Part shown: positions 26,298 to 35,505 of the stretch, one piece after another
Position numbering within the stretch: the first letter of the stretch is position 1
Layout: the number at the start of each line of letters is the position of its first letter
Assembly (NCBI RefSeq): GCF_000526935.1
Contig: NZ_JAHA01000008.1
Coordinates: 124,001 to 188,000, forward strand
Length of the DNA: 64,000 nt
DNA from: Butyrivibrio sp. FCS014
GTDB taxonomy: Bacteria > Bacillota > Clostridia > Lachnospirales > Lachnospiraceae
Direction: 5' to 3'
The notes under the pieces: generated by a model
Database searches by the model: none
The model's input: only the letters and a program-made list of their open reading frames with translations
Told to the model about the DNA's origin: nothing
Position numbers and translations under genes: made by a program

Positions 26298-27860
26298 TCA
26301 TCCATCCGCTTCACCGCCCTCTGCATCTTTAATCCGATAGTACTCCTCCATCTTCACATTGAGTTTCACATAAGAATCCGCTTTTCTGTTGCTCACACGC
26401 TCGAGGCGCACACAGCTTTCAACATGCCCGCTCCAGGGGAACATATCGCAGGGGCGGACAGCCTTAAGCTTGTAGCCGCCGTCACAAAGGATGCGAAGGT
26501 CACGGGCAAGAGTTGCGGAGTCACAGCTTACATAGACGATCCTTTCAGGCTGCATTTTCAGCATGGTCTCAAGGCACTTGGAATCACAGCCCTTCCGGGG
26601 CGGATCCACCACGATAACATCAGGGTGAAGGGCATCTTTGTCCGATGCGTCACCGCCGGCTGCCTTCTCATAGAACTCCGGCAGCACCACCTCGGCCTTT
26701 CCGCACATAAAGGTGGCGTTCTCTATGCCGTTTCTTTTGGCATTCTCTTTGGCATCCTCGATAGCTTCGGGGATTATCTCAACTCCGTACACATGCCCTG
26801 CGGTCTTTGCCATGGAAAGAGTGATGGTTCCGATACCGCAGTAGAGGTCCCACACTGTCTCTTTTCCCGAAAGATCCGCATACTTAATGGCCTGTCCGTA
26901 GAGTTTTTTGGTCTGGGCAGGATTTACCTGATAGAAGGAAAGGGGCGAGATCTCAAATTCCAGGCCGTTTAAGGTGTCCCTGATAACCGGCTCACCCCAA
27001 AGGGTATGGATCTCCGTTCCCATGATAACGTTGGTGTTCTCGTTGTTGATGCTGACGGAAATCGAGGTCATGCCGGGCACCTTTTCCAGTTTCTCGATAA
27101 GGCGCTCCTGGCCGGGTATATATTCCCTGCCTTTGCCAAAGTCTCTGCCGCTGTTGGGATTTCTTTTCCCGTAATTGATCACAAGGCATACCATGATCTG
27201 GCCGCTTTCAAAGCCCTTGCGTATCAGCACGTGGCGCACAAGGCCGTGGCCGGTGCCCTCGTTGTAGGCGCTGACATGGAACTGTCTCATGTGCTCCAGC
27301 ACGATCTCAAGGATCATCTCGTTCTCCACGACACCGATCCGGCAGTCGGAAACTGGGATGATGCTGTGGGTCCTGCCGGCATAAAAGCCCGCCACAGGGT
27401 TGCCTTCCCTGTCTGCGCCTATCGGATACTGGGCCTTGTTGCGGTATCTCCAGGGATCATCCATGCCCATTATGGGCTCCATGATGCTGTCCACATATTC
27501 ACCGTCAAAGCCGCCGATCCTGACGATGTTGTTTCTCACCTTATCCTGCTTAAACTTAAGCTGCCTCTCGTAGGTCATGTTCTGGATCTGGCATCCGCCG
27601 CACTGCCTAGCGATGGGGCATCTGGCCTGCTGCCTGAAGGGCGAAGGCTCAAGCACCTCCTCGAGGTGGGCGTAGGCGTAGTTTTTCTTGGACTTCATGA
27701 TCTTAGCCCTGACTCTGTCCCCGATCACCGCATCCTTAATAAAAAGGGCATAGCCATCCACTTTGCCTATACCCTCGCCATCATTTCCTATATCCGTTAT
27801 CTCAACTTCCAGCATCTCATCCTTTTGGAATCTGCCGGATCCAAGCTTTTCTTTTCCCAT
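26298..27860 (-). CDS. rlmD: 23S rRNA (uracil-C5)-methyltransferase RlmD/RumA
   Basis: 520 residues. Domains: an N-terminal TRAM OB-fold (VEITDIGNDGEGIGKVDGYALFI), an iron-sulfur cluster cysteine set (CPIARQCGGCQIQ), the central RNA-binding region, and a SAM methyltransferase core with WDLYCGIGTITL, VVDPPRKGCD and the nucleophile in YVSCDSATLARD. It makes m5U in 23S rRNA. The ATG at 27860 has GAGGT at proper spacing; one at 27866 abuts it. It is the last gene of the mutS2-RR-HK-trmL-rlmD operon. Its 3' end adjoins a broken Fic gene, and a second diverged copy of the end lies 1.4 kb downstream. Confidence 0.92.
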   Translation of the reverse strand: MGKEKLGSGRFQKDEMLEVEITDIGNDGEGIGKVDGYALFIKDAVIGDRVRAKIMKSKKNYAYAHLEEVLEPSPFRQQARCPIARQCGGCQIQNMTYERQLKFKQDKVRNNIVRIGGFDGEYVDSIMEPIMGMDDPWRYRNKAQYPIGADREGNPVAGFYAGRTHSIIPVSDCRIGVVENEMILEIVLEHMRQFHVSAYNEGTGHGLVRHVLIRKGFESGQIMVCLVINYGKRNPNSGRDFGKGREYIPGQERLIEKLEKVPGMTSISVSINNENTNVIMGTEIHTLWGEPVIRDTLNGLEFEISPLSFYQVNPAQTKKLYGQAIKYADLSGKETVWDLYCGIGTITLSMAKTAGHVYGVEIIPEAIEDAKENAKRNGIENATFMCGKAEVVLPEFYEKAAGGDASDKDALHPDVIVVDPPRKGCDSKCLETMLKMQPERIVYVSCDSATLARDLRILCDGGYKLKAVRPCDMFPWSGHVESCVRLERVSNRKADSYVKLNVKMEEYYRIKDAEGGEADG

Positions 27861-27872
27861 ATTCATACCTCG

Positions 27873-28373
27873 TTAAGTGGTGGATTTCCACTGCAATCTG
27901 TGAAGCTCGCCTTCCTTCTCAAGCCCCGCAAAATTCTGCTGCCTCAAGGCCTCGTAGAGCACGATGGCCACTGAATTTGAAAGATTGAGGGACCTGATGT
28001 CCTCAAGCATGGGGATCCTGATGCAGGTCTCTTCGTTGTCCACCAGGATCTCCTCAGGGATCCCGGCGCTCTCTTTGCCGAACATTATAAAATCATCCTG
28101 GGCAAAAGAGACTTCGGCATAAGTTTTCTTTGCTTTTGTGGTGGCGTACCAGATCTTCGCCCCCGGGTTCTTCTCTTTAAAATCCGCGTAGTCGATGTAT
28201 CTGGTCACATTGAGCTTCTGCCAGTAATCCATGCCTGCGCGGCGAAGGTCTTTTTCCCCGAGGCGAAAGCCCAAAGGTTCGATAAGATGAAGGGCTGTTC
28301 CTGTTGCGACACAGGTCCTTCCTATATTCCCGGTGTTCTGGGGAATTTCCGGCTGATGTAAAACTATATTCAT
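27873..28373 (-). CDS. trmL: tRNA (cytidine(34)-2'-O)-methyltransferase
   Basis: 166 residues, the compact SPOUT type. It begins MNIVLHQPEIPQNTGNIGRTC and has the knotted C-terminal motifs MFGKESAGIPEEIL, RIPMLEDIRSLNLSNSVAIVLYEALRQ. It methylates the wobble ribose of leucine tRNAs. It sits 18 bp after the histidine kinase gene and 12 bp before rlmD, forming an RNA-modification pair at the end of the operon. Confidence 0.93.
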   Translation of the reverse strand: MNIVLHQPEIPQNTGNIGRTCVATGTALHLIEPLGFRLGEKDLRRAGMDYWQKLNVTRYIDYADFKEKNPGAKIWYATTKAKKTYAEVSFAQDDFIMFGKESAGIPEEILVDNEETCIRIPMLEDIRSLNLSNSVAIVLYEALRQQNFAGLEKEGELHRLQWKSTT

Positions 28374-28391
28374 TGGTCAGTAATTTCCTTC

Positions 28392-29828
28392 TTATTCGTC
28401 TTCGGCGTCCATGGCAGCAGCCTTGGGCAGGGAGAAAATAAACTCGGTTCCGACGCCCTGGGTACTGATGACGTTGATGTTCTCCTCATGGGCCTTGATG
28501 ATCTCCTTTACAATGGAAAGTCCAAGGCCGGTACCCTTCTTGTCCTTACCTCTGGAGGAATCGGACTTGTAGAATCTGTCGAAGATAAGCTTCTGGTCCT
28601 CCTTGGGGATACCGATTCCGCTGTCCTTGACGGAGACAAAGACCTTGCTGTGTTTCTCGGTGGTCTCGATCTTGATGGAGGAGTCGTGATGGCTGAACTT
28701 GATGGCATTGTCCACCAGGTTGTAAAGAACCTGCTGGATCTTGTCAACGTCAGCGTTTACCAGCATCTTGTTGTCTGTAAGAACAAGCTCGATGGAGATG
28801 TGCTTGTCACGGCAGGAACCCTCGCAGGACTCCGCCACCTTGCGGATCACCTGATTGATGTCAAAGTCCGTCTTATCAAGGAGCATACCGCCCTTGGCGT
28901 TGAGGTTCTGAAGAGTAAGAAGCTCGTTGGTGAGCTTGGTAAGTCTGTCGGTCTCGTTGATAACGATGCCAAGATACTTCTCGTGCATCTCCGGGGGAAT
29001 GGTCCCGTCCTGCATCGCCACAAGATACCCTCTGATAGAGGTCAGCGGGGATCTGAAATCGTGGGATACGTTGGCAACGAACTTCTTCTGGTCATCCTCC
29101 TGACGGGCAATCTCGCCGGCCATGTAGGACAGTGATGCCGCAAGGTATCCCATCTCATCCTCGGACTCCACCGAGAACTCATATCCCATATTTCCCGCCG
29201 CATACTGCTCCGTCGCTGTGGTTATTTTGCGAAGAGGCACATACACCAGCTCCGTAAAGAAGATAAGGATTATCAGGGACAAAAGAAACAGCACTATCAG
29301 CATCAGATATGAAATGTTAAGGAAGGTGTTGGCCTGATCCTGCAGGGCAGGTATCGAAGCGTGGATGACCACGTAGGCCTGAACCTTGTAATTGGCTGTA
29401 ATAGGCGCAAAAACGCTGAGGACATCATGGTTAAAAGAGTTCCAGAAGTCCCCGGTGGTGTAGTAAGAGCTTCCTGTTACGGTGGGGTCAAACCCGTTTA
29501 CCACAACCTCTTCTCCCGGCCCTAAGGGTCTTGAAGAATCAATAACCAGTCGGCCTGAAGGGTTGATGATCCATATGGGAGATCTGTCCATATACATGGA
29601 CAGGGTTGAGAGCTCCTCATACACCGTCTCCAGCGAAGTCTCACTGTTGTATAGATCTGCCGCGTAGGTGTTGGCAATCTGTGTGGCCACCTGATACATG
29701 TTCTCTGCCTTGTCACGTCTTAGGCGGTCGAAGGTCATGCTGTAAACAAAGGTCGCCACCACTATGAATCCGAAGATGCCAAACAACACATAGGCCAGCA
29801 GAAACTTCAGATACAGGGTTCTTTTCAT
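28392..29828 (-). CDS. Sensor histidine kinase, two-component
   Basis: 478 residues. Two membrane helices (about 7-30 and 165-190) flank an extracytoplasmic sensor of about 135 residues. A HAMP domain follows (VPLRKITTATEQYAAGNMGYEF), then the dimerisation box VANVSHDFRSPLTSIRGY with the phosphorylated histidine, then N box NLVDNAIKFS, DSGIGIP and GTGLGLSIVKEI. It is translated with no gap after its response regulator. The signal is unknown. Architecture resembles envelope-sensing kinases of the PhoR/WalK group. Confidence 0.93.
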   Translation of the reverse strand: MKRTLYLKFLLAYVLFGIFGFIVVATFVYSMTFDRLRRDKAENMYQVATQIANTYAADLYNSETSLETVYEELSTLSMYMDRSPIWIINPSGRLVIDSSRPLGPGEEVVVNGFDPTVTGSSYYTTGDFWNSFNHDVLSVFAPITANYKVQAYVVIHASIPALQDQANTFLNISYLMLIVLFLLSLIILIFFTELVYVPLRKITTATEQYAAGNMGYEFSVESEDEMGYLAASLSYMAGEIARQEDDQKKFVANVSHDFRSPLTSIRGYLVAMQDGTIPPEMHEKYLGIVINETDRLTKLTNELLTLQNLNAKGGMLLDKTDFDINQVIRKVAESCEGSCRDKHISIELVLTDNKMLVNADVDKIQQVLYNLVDNAIKFSHHDSSIKIETTEKHSKVFVSVKDSGIGIPKEDQKLIFDRFYKSDSSRGKDKKGTGLGLSIVKEIIKAHEENINVISTQGVGTEFIFSLPKAAAMDAEDE

Positions 29829-30530
29829 TTACTGTTGTACCTCAAACTTGTAGCCGATTCCCCAGATCGTAGCCAGCCTCCACTTCTCATGGTCACTGAG
29901 CTTTTCTCTAAGACGCTTGATATGAACGTCCACGGTTCTGGTATCGCCTATATATTCGTAGCCCCAGATCTGATCCAGAAGCTGCTCTCTCGTATATACA
30001 TGATTGGGTGAAGCTGCAAGGAAGTACAAAAGCTCCAGCTCCTTGGGAGGCATGTCAACTCTCTCGCCCATATAGGTTACGGAGTAGTTTGTCATGTTGA
30101 TCTCAAGGTCGGGATATCTTACCACCTTGTCATCGGAAGCCTGAGGCTCTGCGGCCTGGGGTTTGTAGCGGCGAAGCACTGCCTTTACCCTTGCCACCAG
30201 CTCTTTTGAATCGAAGGGCTTCTCCATGTAATCGTCAGCCCCCATCTCAAGGCCAAGGACCTTGTCAAACACCTCTCCCTTGGCGGAAAGCATGATGATG
30301 GGCACCTGGGATCTTGTCCTTATCTCCCTGCAGACCTGATATCCGTCGATCCCCGGAAGCATCAGATCCAGGAGCACCAGATTGGGATTAAAGCTGTCAA
30401 AAGTGTTAATGGCTGTCTCGCCGTCGTTGCAGATCTTGGTCTCAAAACACTCTTTTACAAGATAGAGTGAAATAAGCTCCGCAATGTTGTTGTCGTCATC
30501 TACTATCAGTATTTTCTGCTTGTTAACCAT
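29829..30530 (-). CDS. OmpR-family response regulator
   Basis: 233 residues: a receiver domain with the acidic pocket (ILIVDDDNN), phospho-acceptor in NLVLLDLMLPGIDGYQ and the lysine in MEKPFDSKEL, then a winged-helix effector (PPKELELLYFLAASPNHVYTREQLLDQIWGYEY ... RTVDVHIKRLREKL). It is the partner of the adjoining histidine kinase, whose ATG directly follows its stop. It starts 11 bp after mutS2, an unusual upstream neighbour. Confidence 0.94.
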   Translation of the reverse strand: MVNKQKILIVDDDNNIAELISLYLVKECFETKICNDGETAINTFDSFNPNLVLLDLMLPGIDGYQVCREIRTRSQVPIIMLSAKGEVFDKVLGLEMGADDYMEKPFDSKELVARVKAVLRRYKPQAAEPQASDDKVVRYPDLEINMTNYSVTYMGERVDMPPKELELLYFLAASPNHVYTREQLLDQIWGYEYIGDTRTVDVHIKRLREKLSDHEKWRLATIWGIGYKFEVQQ

Positions 30531-30541
30531 TTCTCCCCCTC

Positions 30542-32926
30542 TTACTTAAATGTCACTATGGTCACGCCGGCGTCGCCCTCTCCAAACTCCCCGAGCTTGA
30601 AGGATTTGACGTAGGACACGCCCTTAAGATAGGAGTGCACCGCCTGTCTTAAGATTCCTGCTCCCTTGCCGTGTACCACTCTTACATTGTTAAGATGCGC
30701 AACATATGCGTCATCCAGATATTTATCCAGCTCAGCGATGGCATCATCGCTGTTCTTACCTATAAGGTTTATCTCGGTCCTGATGGTGGATGCCTTTGAA
30801 AGGTCCATCTTTCCGCCGGAAGGCTTGCCGTAGCGCTTCTTTAATGCCGCCTTGTCATCGTCTTCGAAGGCCAGCACAAGATCCTTGATATTGGCCTTGG
30901 TCTTCATGATGCCGCACTGAACAAAGAGATTCCCGTCCTTATCGGGTTTGGAACTGATGGTTCCCTTAAGCCCCATGGGTACTATGCGAACGCTCTCTCC
31001 AAGCTTTATCTGGGATTCCTTGAGGATATCGTGATCCTCAGCAGGCTTCTGCTTCTTGGCTGCGGCCTTGTTCTTGTCTGATATCTTCTGGGAAAGACCT
31101 GTCCTTGTCCTCTCAAGATCCTGAAGAGATGCCCCGGGTCCTGCCTTTCTGAAGACCTTAATGGTCTCGTCGGCCACGTTCTTGGCCTCCTGCAGGATCT
31201 CCCTTGCCTCTTCGTTGGCCTTTCGAAGGATCTCCTCCCTCTGGCTGTCCAGCTTGTCGGTCTTGCGCTCAAGCTTCTGCCTCAGCTCCTCGGCCTCTTT
31301 CTTGTACTGTTCTATCTCAAGCCTCTCGGCCTCTATGGTCTTTCTGCTCCTCTCAAGATCCGCGATAAGGTCCTCGAATCTCTGATCATCGGTATCGATC
31401 TGGTTCCTGGCCGCATCTATGATTGACTCGGGAAGGCCCAGTTTTGAAGAGATTGCAAAGGCATTACTCTTGCCGGGAAGTCCAATAAGGAGCCTGTAGG
31501 TGGGCTTAAGCGACTCAACGTCAAACTCACAGCTGGCATTCTTAACTCCCTTGGTGTTAAGGGCGTAGACCTTGAGCTCACTGTAGTGGGTGGTGGCCAG
31601 CGTCCTTATCTTCCTGCTGTGGAGCTCGTTGAGAATGGCAATGGCCAGAGCCGCACCCTCTGTGGGATCCGTGCCTGCACCCAGCTCATCGAAAAGACAC
31701 AGCGAATCCTCGTCGGCTTCTTTTAAAATGGAAACGGTGTTGGTCATATGTGACGAGAAAGTGGACAGGGACTGCTCGATACTCTGCTCGTCGCCGATGT
31801 CCGCATAGACCTCCTTAAACACCGCAAGCTCCGACCTGTCGCCGGCGGGAATGGCAAGCCCGGCCTGTCCCATCAGGGTCAAAAGACCTACCGTCTTAAG
31901 GGTAACTGTCTTACCTCCGGTATTGGGGCCTGTGATTATAAGCATGTCAAAATCATCGCCGGCGTAAACATCGATGGGCACCACTTTATCTTTTGCAATA
32001 AGAGGGTGACGTCCCTTTCTGATGTTGAAGGCATGGCGATCGTTAAAGACAGGCGGAATGGCGTTCATTTCAAGAGCATAGGAGGCCTTGGCAAAAACGA
32101 AGTCCAGATCCGTCATGATCTCGCAGTTATATCTTATGGCATCCACATGCTCTGCCACGGAAAGGCTCAGCTCCAGCAGGATCTTCTCTATCTCCGCCTG
32201 CTCCTGAAGACTCATCTCCTTGAGCTTATTGTTAAGATCAACAACTGCTGCCGGCTCAACAAACAAAGTCGATCCCGAGGAAGACTGATCGTGAACGATG
32301 CCGCTTACCTGAGACTTGTACTCAGCTTTAACGGGGACGCAGTATCTGTCGCCCCTCATGGTGATAACCGCATCCTGAAGATAACTTCTCATGGCACCGT
32401 TCAGCATCTTGCCAAGAACGTCATGAATGCGGTCGTTGGTGAGCATAATTCCTCTTCTTATATGCTTGAGGGCAGGGCTGGCATCGGAGCTCATCTCATC
32501 TTCGGAGACGATGCAGCGTCTTATGTCCGCCGACACGAAGCTCAAAGGCTCAAGAAGCTGGAAGGACTCCGTCAGGGAATCCCCGGTATCCTCCTCCCTT
32601 GCGGGGCGGCCATAGTTCTTTACCCTTCCAACGTTATCCAGAAATGAAGCTATGCGAAGAAGCCCGGCCATATCCAGACTGCTTCCGATCTTAAGCGCCT
32701 TCAGTGAACCGGACAGATCCTTGTTATCACCGAAACTTACGCTGCCTTTCTTAAATATCCTTGCAATCGCGTCCCCTGTTTTCTCCAGATTCCTTCTGAT
32801 CTCCCTGATATCAGCTGAGGGCTCCAGCTCCAGGCACATCTTACGGCCCGGGTCTGAATCTGCATGCTCAGCCAGTTTTTCTATTATTTTGTCGTACTCC
32901 AGTACGTGTAATGCTTTCTTGTTCAT
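30542..32926 (-). CDS. mutS2: MutS2 family endonuclease / ribosome-rescue ATPase
   Basis: 794 residues, the normal length. It has the MutS-type lever and ATPase (Walker A GPNTGGKTVTLKT near 335; LFDELGAGTDPTEGAAL as Walker B), a long coiled coil (about 515-600), a KOW-like region (GESVRIVPMGLKGTI), and a C-terminal Smr nuclease domain with EINLIGKNSDDAIAELDKYL and VVHGKGAGILRQ. MutS2 suppresses homologous recombination and splits collided ribosomes. It is the first gene of a five-gene operon on the minus strand. Confidence 0.95.
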   Translation of the reverse strand: MNKKALHVLEYDKIIEKLAEHADSDPGRKMCLELEPSADIREIRRNLEKTGDAIARIFKKGSVSFGDNKDLSGSLKALKIGSSLDMAGLLRIASFLDNVGRVKNYGRPAREEDTGDSLTESFQLLEPLSFVSADIRRCIVSEDEMSSDASPALKHIRRGIMLTNDRIHDVLGKMLNGAMRSYLQDAVITMRGDRYCVPVKAEYKSQVSGIVHDQSSSGSTLFVEPAAVVDLNNKLKEMSLQEQAEIEKILLELSLSVAEHVDAIRYNCEIMTDLDFVFAKASYALEMNAIPPVFNDRHAFNIRKGRHPLIAKDKVVPIDVYAGDDFDMLIITGPNTGGKTVTLKTVGLLTLMGQAGLAIPAGDRSELAVFKEVYADIGDEQSIEQSLSTFSSHMTNTVSILKEADEDSLCLFDELGAGTDPTEGAALAIAILNELHSRKIRTLATTHYSELKVYALNTKGVKNASCEFDVESLKPTYRLLIGLPGKSNAFAISSKLGLPESIIDAARNQIDTDDQRFEDLIADLERSRKTIEAERLEIEQYKKEAEELRQKLERKTDKLDSQREEILRKANEEAREILQEAKNVADETIKVFRKAGPGASLQDLERTRTGLSQKISDKNKAAAKKQKPAEDHDILKESQIKLGESVRIVPMGLKGTISSKPDKDGNLFVQCGIMKTKANIKDLVLAFEDDDKAALKKRYGKPSGGKMDLSKASTIRTEINLIGKNSDDAIAELDKYLDDAYVAHLNNVRVVHGKGAGILRQAVHSYLKGVSYVKSFKLGEFGEGDAGVTIVTFK

Positions 32927-33005
32927 TGTAAGTCCTTATTTCATGCCTGTTTTACATAATCATCCAAATTACAGTTTATCATTTAAAGCGGGCAATGACT
33001 AGTAT

Positions 33006-33034
33006 TTGTCTACTTTTGTGGCATAAGTTATAAT
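33006..33034 (+). promoter_or_regulatory. Promoter of the HtrA-like gene
   Basis: TTGTCT (33006-33011) and a perfect TATAAT (33029-33034) are separated by 17 bp, directed away from mutS2. The coding start at 33082 follows with an AGGAGG site. The divergent mutS2 promoter must overlap this 155-bp region, but no clear consensus was found for it. Confidence 0.65.
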
Positions 33035-33081
33035 GGATGATAGCGGATTTACTGATGAAACTTTCAGGAGGGGATTTGGGG

Positions 33082-34434
33082 ATGCCACTTAATAATGATG
33101 AGAAAGAAAAGAATGAGAAACTGGCCGATACCGGCTTTATAAGCGAGAAGATCAAGCAGCGTCCCATCAACAGGGCCAAGCTCCTTAGAAGGACTGCGAT
33201 CACTTTTTTCCTGGCCATCGTTTTTGGTATTGTGGCCTGTTTCACATTTCTTTTCCTGCAGCCGGTATTCAGCGACAGACTTTACCCCGAGGCAGAGCCG
33301 GATCCCGTCACTCTTCCCGAGGAGATTGCAGACGAGGAGCTGACTCCGGAGGAAATGTTTGCGGACGAGATCGCCATTGCCGCCAGTGAGGCCCAGTCCC
33401 TTGAGGCCACCCAGAAGGACCAGATCGACGAAGCTCTTGCTTCCTATTCCTTCAGCGCCTCCGACTACAGCAAGCTCATGGCATCTCTTAAGGAAGTCGC
33501 CGCCAATGTTGGAACCAGCATGGTTCAGGTAACGGCGGTGACCAACGACGCCAACTGGTTCAGCGAATCCTACGAGAGCAGCGGTTCCGCTTCAGGCGTT
33601 ATCATCGCCAACAACGGAACCTTCTATTACATAGCCGTACCTTCAAAGGCAATCGATGAGGCGGAGAGCATAAAAGTCACCTTCTGTGACGGCGCCGAAT
33701 CCACCGCCGGCTTAAGTCTTGCGGATACCATCACCGGACTTAGCGTAGTAAGCGTAAGAAGAGCTTCTCTTACAGAGGCCACAAGGCAGAAAGTCACAAC
33801 CGCCCAGCTTGGAAGCTCCAATGCCGGAAATCTTACCGGTGTTCCCGTCATCGCGGCAGGAAGCCCCATCGGAATCCAGGGTTCCATTTCCTACGGTGTG
33901 CTCACCTCGGAGAAGACCCCCATCGGACTCGCCGATTCCAATTACAAGCTTCTGACCACAGACATCTACGGAAGCACCCTCGGAAGCGGTGTAATCACCA
34001 ACTTAAGCGGACAGGTTCTTGGCATCATCGACATGAACTACAACACCGAGGATCTTCCCAATCACATCTGCGCCATCGGCATAACGGAGCTGAAATCTTT
34101 ATTTGAGGATCTCTCCAATGCCAGAAACAGAGCCTTCCTTGGAATCCACGGAACCACCATCCCGCTGGACGTACAGACCAAAGAAAATATCCCCGCAGGA
34201 GCCTATATCACCCAGACTGAAATGAATTCTCCCGCCATGATGGCCGGAATCCAGAGCGGTGACATCATAAGTGCCGTAAACGGCTCCGAGATCGCTTCCT
34301 ACGAGCAGCTCATCACCAAGCTCTCCCAGTGTCAGCCCGATGAGGTCATTACCGTCAAAGTATACAGACAGGCTCCCAATAACTATGTGGAGCTTGACAT
34401 AGAAGTCACTTTAACCAGTGCCACACACAATTAG
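33082..34434 (+). CDS. HtrA-like PDZ protein with all three catalytic residues replaced
   Basis: 450 residues: cytoplasmic tail, one membrane helix (about 38-60), an acidic linker, a trypsin-like domain (about 150-340) and a PDZ domain (about 355-445; AGAYITQTEMNSPAMMAGIQSGDIISAVNG). Aligned by eye to DegP/HtrA, the histidine of TNNHVV becomes lysine in VPSKAI, the aspartate of TDLAVL becomes glycine in TGLSVV, and the serine of GNSGG becomes glycine in TLGSGV. The fold motifs around these points are kept (ASGVIIANNG, NLSGQVLGI). So it is probably a non-proteolytic envelope protein that binds peptides or partners. The start at 33082 follows AGGAGGGG. Confidence 0.85.
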   Translation: MPLNNDEKEKNEKLADTGFISEKIKQRPINRAKLLRRTAITFFLAIVFGIVACFTFLFLQPVFSDRLYPEAEPDPVTLPEEIADEELTPEEMFADEIAIAASEAQSLEATQKDQIDEALASYSFSASDYSKLMASLKEVAANVGTSMVQVTAVTNDANWFSESYESSGSASGVIIANNGTFYYIAVPSKAIDEAESIKVTFCDGAESTAGLSLADTITGLSVVSVRRASLTEATRQKVTTAQLGSSNAGNLTGVPVIAAGSPIGIQGSISYGVLTSEKTPIGLADSNYKLLTTDIYGSTLGSGVITNLSGQVLGIIDMNYNTEDLPNHICAIGITELKSLFEDLSNARNRAFLGIHGTTIPLDVQTKENIPAGAYITQTEMNSPAMMAGIQSGDIISAVNGSEIASYEQLITKLSQCQPDEVITVKVYRQAPNNYVELDIEVTLTSATHN

Positions 34435-34504
34435 TGTTCTCATGAAGACTGCAGCAGTTGCAGGCTTCTGACCATAAATTATTAATTAGAAATGAGGTTT
34501 TTTC

Positions 34505-35449
34505 ATGAAGTTCATCAAAGATTTTAAACCCGGAGACAGAGTAGCGGACATCTACATGTGCAAGCACAAGCAGAGCGCCACCACCAAGAACGGCAAGGAA
34601 TACTATTCCGTAACCCTTCAGGACAAGACAGGTACCGTGGACGCCAAGATTTGGGAACCCGGCGGCGCAGGCATCGACGAGTTTGATGCCCCTGACTGCA
34701 TCGATGTTTTCGGTGAGGTTACCAGCTTTAACGGCGCACTCCAGGTCAACGTAAAGAGAGCAAGAAAGTGCAGCGAGGGAGAATATGACCTTTCCCTGTA
34801 TCTTCCCGTTTCCTCAAAGGACAACGACGAGATGTTCAGGCAGCTCCTTTCCATAATAGATTCAATAGGTAACCCCTATCTTAAAAAGCTTCTTCAGGCT
34901 TTCTTCGTGGAGGACAAAGCTTTTATAGAGCTCTTCCGCAAATCCAGCGCAGCCAAGACCGTGCACCACGGCTTTATCGGCGGACTTCTTGAGCACACCT
35001 TAAGCGTAACCAAGCTCTGCGACTACTTCTGCACAGCCTATCCCGCCCTTAAGAGAGATCTGCTTCTTACAGCTGCCATCTGCCACGATATAGGTAAGAC
35101 AAAAGAGTTGTCTCTTTTCCCTGTAAATGACTACACCGACGAGGGTCAGTTCCTTGGGCATATTGTCATGGGCTGCGAGATGGTTGGTGAAAAGGCCCGC
35201 GCAATCGACGGTTTCCCCGAGCTTTTAAAGCAGCAGCTCCAGCACTGCATCCTGGCTCACCACGGCGAGTTTGAGTACGGCTCTCCCAAGAAACCTTCCA
35301 TTATGGAAGCGGTGGCTCTAAACCTTGCGGATAACACCGATGCCAAGATGGAAACCTTCACGGAGCTTCTTCAGAACGTCACCGAACCCGGCTGGCAGGG
35401 CTTCAATAAATTCTTCGAAACAAACGTTTATCAGACCAAAATCGACTGA
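34505..35449 (+). CDS. YhaM-type 3'-5' exoribonuclease (OB fold plus HD domain)
   Basis: 314 residues. An N-terminal OB-fold nucleic-acid-binding domain (GDRVADIYMCKHKQ ... VTLQDKTGTVDAKIWE) precedes an HD phosphohydrolase domain (VHHGFIGGLLEHTLSV, then AAICHDIGKTKE and LAHHGEFEYGSPKKP). This is the YhaM/Cbf1 layout, a metal-dependent 3'-5' exonuclease acting on RNA and single-stranded DNA. It lies 70 bp after the HtrA-like gene on the same strand and may be co-transcribed with it. Confidence 0.9.
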   Translation: MKFIKDFKPGDRVADIYMCKHKQSATTKNGKEYYSVTLQDKTGTVDAKIWEPGGAGIDEFDAPDCIDVFGEVTSFNGALQVNVKRARKCSEGEYDLSLYLPVSSKDNDEMFRQLLSIIDSIGNPYLKKLLQAFFVEDKAFIELFRKSSAAKTVHHGFIGGLLEHTLSVTKLCDYFCTAYPALKRDLLLTAAICHDIGKTKELSLFPVNDYTDEGQFLGHIVMGCEMVGEKARAIDGFPELLKQQLQHCILAHHGEFEYGSPKKPSIMEAVALNLADNTDAKMETFTELLQNVTEPGWQGFNKFFETNVYQTKID

Positions 35450-35505
35450 TGGCATTTATACTTTAACAAAAACAAGTTTAGTTTTTTGTGTAAATCGACA
35501 GTATT

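Noticed and set aside
25914..26972. A 352-codon plus-strand open frame across the Fic remnant and rlmD end
   Set aside because: It reads the DPIN repeats and rlmD in antisense, with no start signal or recognisable domain.
27006..27974. A 322-codon plus-strand open frame opposite rlmD and trmL
   Set aside because: It is antisense to two well-supported genes with intact motifs, has no ribosome binding site, and its product is compositionally odd. It is a mirror of codon bias in those genes.
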